In this document: one piece after another, positions 1 to 6,272 of the stretch
How positions within the stretch are numbered: position 1 is the stretch's first letter
Layout of the letters: each line of letters opens with the position of its first letter
Source: Deltaproteobacteria bacterium
Lineage (GTDB): Bacteria; Myxococcota_A; Polyangia; Polyangiales; JADJMO01
NCBI GenBank assembly: GCA_025363655.1
Contig: JANYDK010000023.1
Span: forward strand, 1-37,012
Length of the DNA stretch: 37,012 nucleotides
Direction: 5' to 3'
The notes under the pieces: generated by a model
Database searches by the model: none
What the model was told of the DNA's origin: nothing
Seen by the model: the letters and a program-made list of their open reading frames with translations, nothing else
Program-made: the position numbers and the translations under genes

Positions 1-1
1 C

Positions 2-439
2 ACCCAGAAGGGTCGGGAGGACTCGATCGCCGTGATCGCGGTCTCGCACTCGATCGTCAGCCCCCGTGACCCCCAGAGCGGCCTGCCCACCGGGCCGCGC
101 ATGCACAAGCCCTGGGTCTTCACCAAGGAGCTCGATAAGGCCACCCCGATCCTCTACAACATCCTCTGCACGAACGAGAACATCACCACGGCGACGTTCA
201 AGTTCTGGACGCCGCAGCTCAAGGCCGCCTCGGGCGTCGGCTCCGAGGTGCAGCACTACACGGTCAAGCTGACCAACGCGAACATCGCCTCGTACGACTT
301 CCGTCAGGCGAACATCCGTCACCCCGACCTCGTCAAGTTCACCGAGTACGAGGAGATCGCCCTCACGTACCAGAAGATCGAGTGGACCTGGAACGACGGC
401 GGCATCACTTCCGGCGACGACTGGGAAGCCCGCAACTAA
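2..439 (+). CDS. hcp: Hcp family T6SS tube protein (5' end outside window)
   Basis: The protein is an Hcp-family subunit; Hcp hexameric rings stack into the inner tube that the contracting sheath expels. The frame is open from base 2, reading TQKGREDSIAVIAVSHSI, so the GTG at 32 is internal and the true start lies upstream. The visible 145 residues contain the Hcp hallmarks: SHSIVSPRDPQSGLPTG, the conserved HKPWVFTKELDKATP segment, and the late beta-strand/tail IEWTWNDGG. By family length (about 160-170 aa) only some 15-25 residues are missing. It reads on its own towards a convergent operon and is followed by a strong hairpin terminator. It lies about 4.7 kb from the rest of the T6SS locus but is very probably the tube protein of that machine. 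Confidence 0.95.
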   Translation, partial: TQKGREDSIAVIAVSHSIVSPRDPQSGLPTGPRMHKPWVFTKELDKATPILYNILCTNENITTATFKFWTPQLKAASGVGSEVQHYTVKLTNANIASYDFRQANIRHPDLVKFTEYEEIALTYQKIEWTWNDGGITSGDDWEARN

Positions 440-453
440 GACCTTCGGGTCGT

Positions 454-729
454 TCAGTCTTCGATTGCGCGTGTGCGCCGAGCGGCTTCATCGCCACTCG
501 GCGCATCGCCTTTTTGTCCTTCACTCCACCGGCCGACGAGCTCGGCGGCGACGATCAGCGACCGAGCGTCGATCGCATCGATGAACGATCGGAGCTCCGC
601 AGGCATGAGCTCGCGGAGCTTTGCACGGAGAGGGGCAATGTCTCCTCGAGAAGCAGCGTCCGACGCAGCTCCCGACGAGAGTGCGTGAAGTAGCGCTTCC
701 TGGTAGGTCGCGAGAAGCTTTCGCGTCAT
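454..729 (-). CDS. 91-aa partner protein of MNIO oxidase, unknown family
   Basis: I do not recognise this family. The 91 residues are predicted helical (MTRKLLATYQEALLHAL, then LRAKLRELMPAELRSFIDAI) and end in a charged tail; there is no cysteine, signal peptide or membrane segment. Its ATG overlaps the stop of the upstream MNIO gene by 4 bases (ATGA), implying translational coupling. MNIO enzymes commonly need a small partner protein encoded next door that delivers the precursor (MbnC, TglI and DUF2063 proteins are known examples), so a partner role is inferred from position, not homology. The 3' end contains the hcp terminator on the other strand, and the stop is only 14 bases from the hcp stop. 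Confidence 0.7.
   Translation of the reverse strand: MTRKLLATYQEALLHALSSGAASDAASRGDIAPLRAKLRELMPAELRSFIDAIDARSLIVAAELVGRWSEGQKGDAPSGDEAARRTRAIED
474..516 (+). terminator. Rho-independent terminator of hcp
   Basis: A perfect 9-bp stem (TGCGCCGAG at 474-482 with CTCGGCGCA at 497-505) has a 14-nt loop and is followed by TCGCC and five T residues at 511-515. It lies 34 bases after the hcp stop and sits inside the 3' coding end of the convergent 91-aa gene, so the same bases serve both purposes. Confidence 0.8.
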
Positions 730-1625
730 CGTGGCGATCCTCCGGCGACCACCAGACGAGCGCGCTCGAAGTCTCGCCGCAGGCCTTCACGTTCGGTCTC
801 CTCGCTGAGTGTGTCTCCGAGCCGTTCGACGATCACTGCCTCGAGCTCGGGGCAGCGCGGGAGAACGCGGGCGAGGAGCTCGAACACCTCGTCGGGAACC
901 GGCCCGTCGTGGGTGTCGCGACGAAACAGCCGGCCATCTGGCGATGACCACGAACCGCCCGAGAGGTGCACCTCTCGGACGCGATGGAGCGGATACGTCG
1001 ATAGAATTTCGTCGGGTGCGCGGAGCCCGTCGTCGAAGTTCGCGAGCTGGCACCAAAGATTGTGCAGATCGAGCAGGAGGAACCCGTCCTTGCCGAAGGG
1101 TTCGAGGAGCGCCTCGAGAAACGCACCTTGTTCGTCGACGTCGCGACGGCAGAAGGCGAAGGCGAGGTTCTCGACGCCGATCGGTACGCCGCTCGCCTCC
1201 GCCAGCTCGACGAGACGTTCCCGTCCGATGTCGATCGCGGTCTTGCTCATCGGCACTGGCAGCGGGGCCGAGCGGGCGAAGGAGGGCGTGGTCATGAACC
1301 CGAAGTGCTCGGTGAGATGACGATGACGGTGACGCGCGCATTCGGAGCGTAATTTTACGAGGCGTCGTCGTCGCAACAAGCCATCATCGTGCGCAGAGAG
1401 CAGTGAGTGATGAACGCCGTGGGCGTAGAGCCGTCCCTGGGCGCCGTAGTGGGCGAGCAGAGCTTCGACCCAATCGGGCAAGGGCCGGGGCTCGTCCTCG
1501 AGCCAGTCCGTCGGGGAGTCGAAGCTCCATTCGAGAGCATCGACGAGCCCGTCAGCAAAGAGAGGGAGGGTCGCCTCGCGAAAGTCGTCCTCGACCATCA
1601 ACGAAAGGCCGATGCGCGGGACCAT
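726..1625 (-). CDS. MNIO / DUF692 family metal-dependent oxidase
   Basis: A 299-aa TIM-barrel type protein of the DUF692 family, now called MNIO (multinuclear non-heme iron-dependent oxidases), which modify cysteine or other residues of ribosomal peptides. The expected metal-binding motifs appear in order: the His-rich AHGVHHS (69-73), TEHFGF (H107), GVENLAF (E152), LLDLHNL (D186, H188, N189), VREVHLSGG (H220), RRDTHDGPVP (D237, H239) and AVIVER (E267). These line up with the ligand set known from MbnB. The gene starts 48 bp after the stop of the 130-aa CxxC-tail protein and overlaps the 91-aa gene by 4 bp, so the three form one operon. Family assignment is confident; the substrate is inferred to be the protein encoded just upstream. 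Confidence 0.88.
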   Translation of the reverse strand: MVPRIGLSLMVEDDFREATLPLFADGLVDALEWSFDSPTDWLEDEPRPLPDWVEALLAHYGAQGRLYAHGVHHSLLSAHDDGLLRRRRLVKLRSECARHRHRHLTEHFGFMTTPSFARSAPLPVPMSKTAIDIGRERLVELAEASGVPIGVENLAFAFCRRDVDEQGAFLEALLEPFGKDGFLLLDLHNLWCQLANFDDGLRAPDEILSTYPLHRVREVHLSGGSWSSPDGRLFRRDTHDGPVPDEVFELLARVLPRCPELEAVIVERLGDTLSEETEREGLRRDFERARLVVAGGSPR

Positions 1626-1673
1626 CGGCTGCCCATAGTCCCACGATGCACGCGACTTGGCGCGTGCTCGTGC

Positions 1674-2066
1674 TCAACCCATTCCGCACGCGAGGCACTG
1701 CCACGGCTTCTCGTCGCGCGGGAGTGGCTTCGCTACAGGCTTCTTGGCGATCGGCGCAGGCTTCGCCGTCGGCGCCGGCGGAATGGCGATTTCGACGTTG
1801 GCGCCGCCAGGCTTCGCGACCATCGCTTCGACCGTTTCCGGTTCGGCCGGCACGGGCGAGGACAATGGCTCGCTCACCAGCGTCGAAGGGACCGGAGGGG
1901 CTTCGACGGCGAGGGCGACGGGCGCCGATGCCGTCTGGCTGGTCGCGGCGACGGGTCCTTCGGGAGCTGGCTGAACGTGAGGCGTGGTGCGACAGCCGAC
2001 CGTGAGAGCGACGGCGACGCCTCCACCGAGGCGCAGGGCTTCGAGTAGGGCAGGGGGGAGTTTCAT
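1674..2066 (-). CDS. Candidate MNIO substrate: exported Pro/Ala-rich protein with C-terminal CxxC
   Basis: A 130-aa protein with three parts. The N-terminus has a hydrophobic stretch (LGGGVAVALTVGC, residues 13-25) that could be a lipoprotein signal with Cys25 as the lipid site, although the -3 residue is Thr rather than the usual Leu. The middle (26-115) is a Pro/Ala/Glu linker without cysteine. The C-terminus is RDEKPWQCLACGMG, where Cys124 and Cys127 are the only other cysteines. Exported proteins with clustered cysteines are typical MNIO substrates (bufferin-type precursors, for example). I chose the ATG at 2066 because the longer frame runs back through the terminator of the preceding gene. 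Its role as substrate is inference from the operon. Confidence 0.7.
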   Translation of the reverse strand: MKLPPALLEALRLGGGVAVALTVGCRTTPHVQPAPEGPVAATSQTASAPVALAVEAPPVPSTLVSEPLSSPVPAEPETVEAMVAKPGGANVEIAIPPAPTAKPAPIAKKPVAKPLPRDEKPWQCLACGMG

Positions 2067-2134
2067 GCTTCTAAAGACGCCGCAGCACGCGAAAAGTTCT
2101 CGTCGACGGCGGCAGTTCCCCAGTTGCGAAATGG

Positions 2135-2178
2135 ACACAAAAACGGGCGCGGCGTGCGCTCCGGAGAGGCACGCCGCG
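2135..2178 (-). terminator. Rho-independent terminator of the BI-1 family gene
   Basis: A perfect 10-bp stem pairs 2148-2157 (CGCGGCGTGC) with 2169-2178 (GCACGCCGCG) across an 11-nt loop that itself contains CTCCGGAG. Read on the minus strand it is followed by CCCG and five T. It ends the 2201-3397 transcript, so the MNIO operon downstream should have its own promoter in 2067-2134, where I see no clear -35/-10 pair. Confidence 0.85.
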
Positions 2179-2200
2179 AGGTGCACAGCGCCTGACGCGA

Positions 2201-3397
2201 TCAGCGCCGTGACATGAGAATGCGGAGCAGGAACATGAAGAGGTTACGTATCTGCACGAGGAAGACGAGCGCGTCACCGACGGCATCGTCCATGCGGCTC
2301 TTCCGGAAGATCCAGCTCGTTTGGTAGAGGATCCAGCCGACCGCGAGGAGCGCGCCGACCGATGCGACGGCGAGCGAGAAGATTTCGGTCTGGAAGACGA
2401 ACGTGAGAAGGCACGCGACGAAGACGACGAACGAGCCCATCACGAGGAAGGCTCGCATGAAGGAGAAGTCCTTCTTGGTGATCGACACGTAGGCGGTGCA
2501 GCCGATGAAGACTGCGCCGGTGAGGGCGCCGGCGTCGCGTACCGGGTTCGCGCTGAGCGTGTCGCCGAGCCCGCCGAACACCTGCGCGACGAAGACCATC
2601 GGCGCAAGCTCGAGGCCCATCAGCGCCGAGACGAGGAAGAGCATGACGAGGTTGAGGCCCTTGACCTTGCTCGTCCAACTCGCCACGAAGGTCATTGCGA
2701 AGAGCACGCCGAAGGAGGCGTACATCAGCATCGGGTTCTCCAGCATCGCGGCGACGACCGCCGGAACCTGGATTTTCAGCCCCTTGTGGCCTTCTACGGT
2801 GAACGGCGTGGTGCCGCCGACGGTGACGCAGAGGAAGCCGGCGAGGATCGCCGTGAACACCGCGCCGCTGAGGAGGAGGTAGACCTTGCGAATGTATTTG
2901 AGACGTTCGGTGGAGAGGGCAGGTGCCTTCGCATCGCTGGCCGCACTCGCCGCCGCGCCGGCGCCTGCACCGGCGAACGCCATCTGCTGTTGCTGCTGCC
3001 AAGCTTGCGGCTGCGCCGGCGGCTGCGAGGCCTGCGCCTGCTGCTGCTGCCAGGCCTGCTGCGCCTGCGCGTAGGGCTGTCCGGTGCCTTGCGGCTGCTG
3101 GTACTGAGCAGCCTGCTGCTGGTACTGCTGCGCCTGTTGCTGCTGGTACTGCTGCTGCGCCTGGGCCTGCTGCTGGTATTGCTGCTGTTGCGGCTGTTGC
3201 GGCTGGGCCTGCTGCTGCTGGTATTGCTGGTGGGGCGCGGCGCCCGCTTGGCTCATCCGGACGTGGTAGCCACCCGTGGGGAGCTGCTGCACCTGGAGTT
3301 GCATTCCGCTCGCCGTCGCCGACTGGCGGTAGGCCTCGACCTGTTGGCGGTCGAGATCGGGGTTACCAGTGTTGATCGTGTACTCCCAGCCGTTCAT
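2201..3397 (-). CDS. Bax inhibitor-1 (BI-1/YccA) family membrane protein with Gln-rich N-terminal extension
   Basis: A 398-aa protein in two parts. Residues 1-50 start MNGWEYTINTGNPDLD and look folded. Residues about 57-138 are an extreme glutamine-rich stretch (runs of QQQ with Ala, Tyr and Pro), followed by a Gly/Ala hinge. From about residue 171 there are seven hydrophobic segments, starting VYLLLSGAVFTAILAGFLC and ending LFMFLLRILM, the topology of BI-1/YccA proteins. Bacterial homologues are usually about 230 aa, so the extension is extra. BI-1 proteins act in Ca2+ flux or membrane-protein quality control; the role here is unknown. The ATG at 3397 is preferred over an upstream GTG because GAAGGAG sits 7 bases before it. 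The gene is monocistronic, with its own terminator. Confidence 0.85.
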   Translation of the reverse strand: MNGWEYTINTGNPDLDRQQVEAYRQSATASGMQLQVQQLPTGGYHVRMSQAGAAPHQQYQQQQAQPQQPQQQQYQQQAQAQQQYQQQQAQQYQQQAAQYQQPQGTGQPYAQAQQAWQQQQAQASQPPAQPQAWQQQQQMAFAGAGAGAAASAASDAKAPALSTERLKYIRKVYLLLSGAVFTAILAGFLCVTVGGTTPFTVEGHKGLKIQVPAVVAAMLENPMLMYASFGVLFAMTFVASWTSKVKGLNLVMLFLVSALMGLELAPMVFVAQVFGGLGDTLSANPVRDAGALTGAVFIGCTAYVSITKKDFSFMRAFLVMGSFVVFVACLLTFVFQTEIFSLAVASVGALLAVGWILYQTSWIFRKSRMDDAVGDALVFLVQIRNLFMFLLRILMSRR

Positions 3398-3404
3398 CTT
3401 CGGG

Positions 3405-3411
3405 CTCCTTC
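3405..3411 (-). promoter_or_regulatory. Ribosome binding site fixing the BI-1 gene start
   Basis: On the minus strand these bases read GAAGGAG, 7 nt before the ATG at 3397. No comparable site precedes the in-frame GTG at 3418, so the shorter protein beginning MNGWEYT is the better call. Confidence 0.75.
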
Positions 3412-3651
3412 TCTCCACGTGACACGTGAGACGAGAGGTGTTGGTGCGTCTAGTCGAGTTGTCGTCCTCGACGCCACGCCGTTACCACCGTCGCGCCTGC
3501 GCTTGCCGCCTGCGAGGGAGATCGTATCGCGCTCCAGCCAGCGCGCAAAGCGAGCTGACCACGGCTGAGAACGGAGACCTTTGCGCCAGATCAGCGGTGC
3601 GACTTCTCGTACCACTCAACCTCGTCGGCGCTTCGCGGTGCGCTGCGCGAA

Positions 3652-4260
3652 TCAGAGCTCGATGTAGCCGCCGGGGACGACGAACGAGTCGTCGCGGCCG
3701 GCCATCACGAAGACGCCCCAGCACGCGAGCTTGGTCTTCACTGCGAAGTTGACCGCGTCCGAAGTGGCGGCGATCGGCGCGAGGATCGCGAGGTTGGCGC
3801 GATGCACGCCCCACGAGCCTTCGCCGTGCTGCAACACCGCTTCGTGAAGCTCACGGCCCGCGTCGGCCGGCGTCTTCAGGATGGCGACGCGGAGGCGGAC
3901 CTTCTCGGTGATGCCCTCGCCCTTGATGATGTCGATGTAGACGAGGTCGTTTCGCGCGCGCTCTGCGGTCGTCTCGAAGCCTTGCGTCTTGAGGAAGTCG
4001 GCAAGGGCATTCTCGTCGAGCGTGCGGTAGTCGACGTGGATGTCGGAGTCTTTGCAGACCGAGCGTTTGAAGCGCATCTCGCCAGGCGCGAGGTAGCCGG
4101 ACATGCTCGTGCCCTGGCCTTCCATCTGCGCGGCGCCGTCGCCATGCGAGTAGTGCATCATCGGCGTCGAGCACGCCGTGGCAGAGAGGCCGAGCGCCGC
4201 GCAGAGAGCGGTGAGGGCGAGGCCGACGGAACCGAGGGGGAGGGAGCGCGGCGAAGTCAT
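3652..4260 (-). CDS. Predicted lipoprotein, unknown function
   Basis: A 202-aa protein of no family I recognise. The start MTSPRSLPLGSVGLALTALC gives a good signal peptide ending in a lipobox (SATAC, Cys30), so it is probably a lipid-anchored envelope protein. The mature part includes MHYSHGDGAAQMEGQG, a mixed alpha/beta region (NALADFLKTQGFETTAERAR; LVYIDIIKGEG) and a tail rich in small residues. The frame stays open far upstream (to 5076), but that part is antisense to the next gene and lacks a signal, so I start at 4260. It is divergent from the lipoprotein at 4393 across a shared 132-bp promoter region. Confidence 0.75.
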   Translation of the reverse strand: MTSPRSLPLGSVGLALTALCAALGLSATACSTPMMHYSHGDGAAQMEGQGTSMSGYLAPGEMRFKRSVCKDSDIHVDYRTLDENALADFLKTQGFETTAERARNDLVYIDIIKGEGITEKVRLRVAILKTPADAGRELHEAVLQHGEGSWGVHRANLAILAPIAATSDAVNFAVKTKLACWGVFVMAGRDDSFVVPGGYIEL

Positions 4261-4392
4261 CCTGTCCGGGATTTCTATCCCATCCGCGCCGGGGCGGCCG
4301 ACTTTCTCGCCAAACCCACCCCAGCCCGCGCCCGAGGCCGATGACACGAAGGATGTTTGCCACTCCGGCCCGCGTCTCACTAGACTCGCCCC

Positions 4393-5067
4393 ATGCTTCG
4401 CTCTCCGAGGTGGAACCTCCCGTCGGCCCTCACCCTCGTCGGTGCGCTCGCGCCCTTCGCCCTTGCCCTCGCCGGCACGGGATGCGGCGGCGGACCCGAT
4501 CCCGTCGCGTTCCAGAACCGCACGTTCTACGCGTACATGTTCAACGGCAATCTCGACGTCAGCTCGTTCGAGAAGCCGTGGAAGCCGTGGGACCTCGCGG
4601 AGCAAAAGCCGAACCCCGAGTACATCGGCGTCGCGCTCCTCAACGAGAAGGTGCACGTGTCGCGCCCGAAGAACTGGGTGATTCGCGACGCCAGCAACGC
4701 GCCCGGACAGCGTTACATCGAATACGCCTCGCCGAATGGCTACCTCTTCGCCATCTACGAGCGGCCCGATCGTCCCGATGATCTCTGGCGTGACATCATG
4801 GCGCGCTACGAGGGTGACGTGAAGGACTCTGGCGCCAACATGGTCGGCCAGCGCATCCCGATGGCGACGTGGAACACGCAGGGTCGCGAGTACGTCATCA
4901 AGCGCGGCGTCGCGGCCGCGAAGGCCCCCTTCGTCAGCGTCAGTCGCGAATACATCCTTCGCAGCGAAAAACGCATCGTCCTCGTCCAGGTGGTTCACCA
5001 GGGCGAAACGCTCAAGCCGATCACCGACGAGCTCTATCGCGTGATCGCGTCGATCGAAGTCCTGTAA
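4393..5067 (+). CDS. Predicted lipoprotein, unknown function
   Basis: A 224-aa protein with an N-terminal signal (SALTLVGALAPFALALAGTGC) whose lipobox Cys is residue 31. The mature region contains aromatic-rich stretches (FQNRTFYAYMFNGNLDV; FEKPWKPWDL) and two later segments, RYIEYASPNGYLFAIYERP and VSREYILRSEKRIVLVQ, that look like paired beta-strands of a compact domain reminiscent of PsbP/DUF1795-like folds; that resemblance is only suggestive. It ends in a helix (ITDELYRVIASIEVL). It is divergent from the lipoprotein at 3652-4260 and convergent with tssG. No T6SS assignment can be made from sequence. Confidence 0.78.
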   Translation: MLRSPRWNLPSALTLVGALAPFALALAGTGCGGGPDPVAFQNRTFYAYMFNGNLDVSSFEKPWKPWDLAEQKPNPEYIGVALLNEKVHVSRPKNWVIRDASNAPGQRYIEYASPNGYLFAIYERPDRPDDLWRDIMARYEGDVKDSGANMVGQRIPMATWNTQGREYVIKRGVAAAKAPFVSVSREYILRSEKRIVLVQVVHQGETLKPITDELYRVIASIEVL

Positions 5068-5076
5068 TTCGCTCAC

Positions 5077-5126
5077 CAGCTATGTCGACATAGCTGAGGG
5101 TCAACTCAGCGATACTTCACGTTTTT
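5077..5126. terminator. 20-bp palindrome plus overlapping hairpin between convergent genes
   Basis: Bases 5077-5096 form a perfect 20-bp palindrome (arm CAGCTATGTC, centre GTCGAC). Its right edge overlaps a second hairpin, GCTGAG at 5093-5098 with CTCAGC at 5105-5110, so the two structures exclude each other. Six T residues follow at 5121-5126. Position between convergent stops (5067 and 5175) fits a terminator, but a perfect loopless palindrome is also the form of a regulator binding site. Confidence 0.5.
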
Positions 5127-5174
5127 TGCGGCGCCTCCGAGTCCCGGAGACACGGGTGAATTTCGTCCTGCGAG

Positions 5175-6272
5175 TCAGTCGACGAGAGCCGGCTCGCTGT
5201 CGTCGAAGTCGTCGGGCAGGGCTTCGGGCTTCTGCTTGGCGCTGTCTTCGCTGAGGACCATTCGGTAGCGCATCGGCTTGCGGCGGCTGGTGACGAGCTG
5301 GGTGGTGATGCCGAGTTGGCTGCCGCGCCGGCTGTTGAGTTGGAAGCGCGGCGACTCGGTCTCGGACAGCTTGAGCTCGAGCTCGGACTCGAGGACGCCG
5401 CCGCTGAACTGGTCGACGATTTGGCGGAGACGCGTGTTGTGGCGCCCGCCTGGCGCGAAGGCTTCGAAGACGTCGTAGCCGACGGGGCCGACGACGATGC
5501 GGAAGGAGCCGCTGCGATCGACGACGCTGCGGCCGATGGTGTAGTTCTGGCCGAGCTCGGTGTTCTGCTTGCCGAGCATCACGCGCTGCGACTCATCGAG
5601 GCGAACGCGGCGCGCGACGAACATCTCGATTTTGACGTCGACGCCCGGGAGCAAGCGCTCGAGCACGATTTGCAGTGTTCGCGAGGGCCGCGTGCGCGTT
5701 CCGGAGAGGAGCGGGGCGAGCGGCAACAAGTCGCCGGGCGGGAGGCCGTGCCGAGGAATGGCGCCGGCGATGTCGACGCCGACGAAGGAGAGCGCGCGGC
5801 GCGTGAACGGATCGTTGGCGTCGCTGCGGAAGCCGGCGGAGAAGCGGTACTTCTTCCAGGCGCGGTAGTAGAGGCTGAGGATTCGGTGATGGAAGATGTC
5901 GTAGAAGTCGCGGAGCGAGTGATCGTCGCCGTCGTTCTCGGCGCGGATGACGTCTTCGCTGACGAAGTTGGCGAGCGGTGACGCCGAGCCGAAGAGGCCG
6001 AGGAACGACGTCATCACGCGGGCGAAGACGTGGCCTGGTTTGACCACGCGCGGCTCGACGGAGATGACGTCGCTGGCGTGGAAAATCATCCGCGTGTCGT
6101 GGATGAACCGCACCGCTTCGGCGTTGAGCGGGCCGAGCTCGCCGACGCCGGCCGCACCGCTCCCGGCAAGGCGCTGCAACAACTGCACGACGCGAAAGAA
6201 GTCGAAACGATTCCCTTCGTCGGCGAGCAGCTGGCTTAAATTAGCGTTAGGCTTCCGCTCCGGGCCGGCCAT
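5175..6272 (-). CDS. tssG: T6SS baseplate subunit TssG
   Basis: A 365-aa TssG (VasB/ImpH family) protein. TssG joins two TssF copies in each baseplate wedge, around the VgrG hub. The N-terminus NLSQLLADEGNRFDFFRVVQLLQRLAG is the characteristic TssG opening, and RFIHDTRMIFHASDVISVEP, followed by VMTSFLGLFGSASPLANFVSEDVI, matches the family core. The start at 6272 gives a 37-bp overlap with the tssF stop, typical of coupled T6SS genes; the frame remains open upstream only because it is a shadow of tssF. The C-terminus after about residue 320 is charged and probably flexible. It is last in the minus-strand tssE-tssF-tssG operon. Confidence 0.93.
   Translation of the reverse strand: MAGPERKPNANLSQLLADEGNRFDFFRVVQLLQRLAGSGAAGVGELGPLNAEAVRFIHDTRMIFHASDVISVEPRVVKPGHVFARVMTSFLGLFGSASPLANFVSEDVIRAENDGDDHSLRDFYDIFHHRILSLYYRAWKKYRFSAGFRSDANDPFTRRALSFVGVDIAGAIPRHGLPPGDLLPLAPLLSGTRTRPSRTLQIVLERLLPGVDVKIEMFVARRVRLDESQRVMLGKQNTELGQNYTIGRSVVDRSGSFRIVVGPVGYDVFEAFAPGGRHNTRLRQIVDQFSGGVLESELELKLSETESPRFQLNSRRGSQLGITTQLVTSRRKPMRYRMVLSEDSAKQKPEALPDDFDDSEPALVD

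Noticed and set aside
2067-2186. N-terminal extension of the CxxC-tail protein to a start at 2186
   Set aside because: It would begin inside the terminator of the preceding gene and would bury the signal-like segment.
4261-5076. Upstream extension of the 202-aa lipoprotein frame
   Set aside because: It is antisense to the better-supported lipoprotein at 4393-5067; the true start restores a signal peptide.
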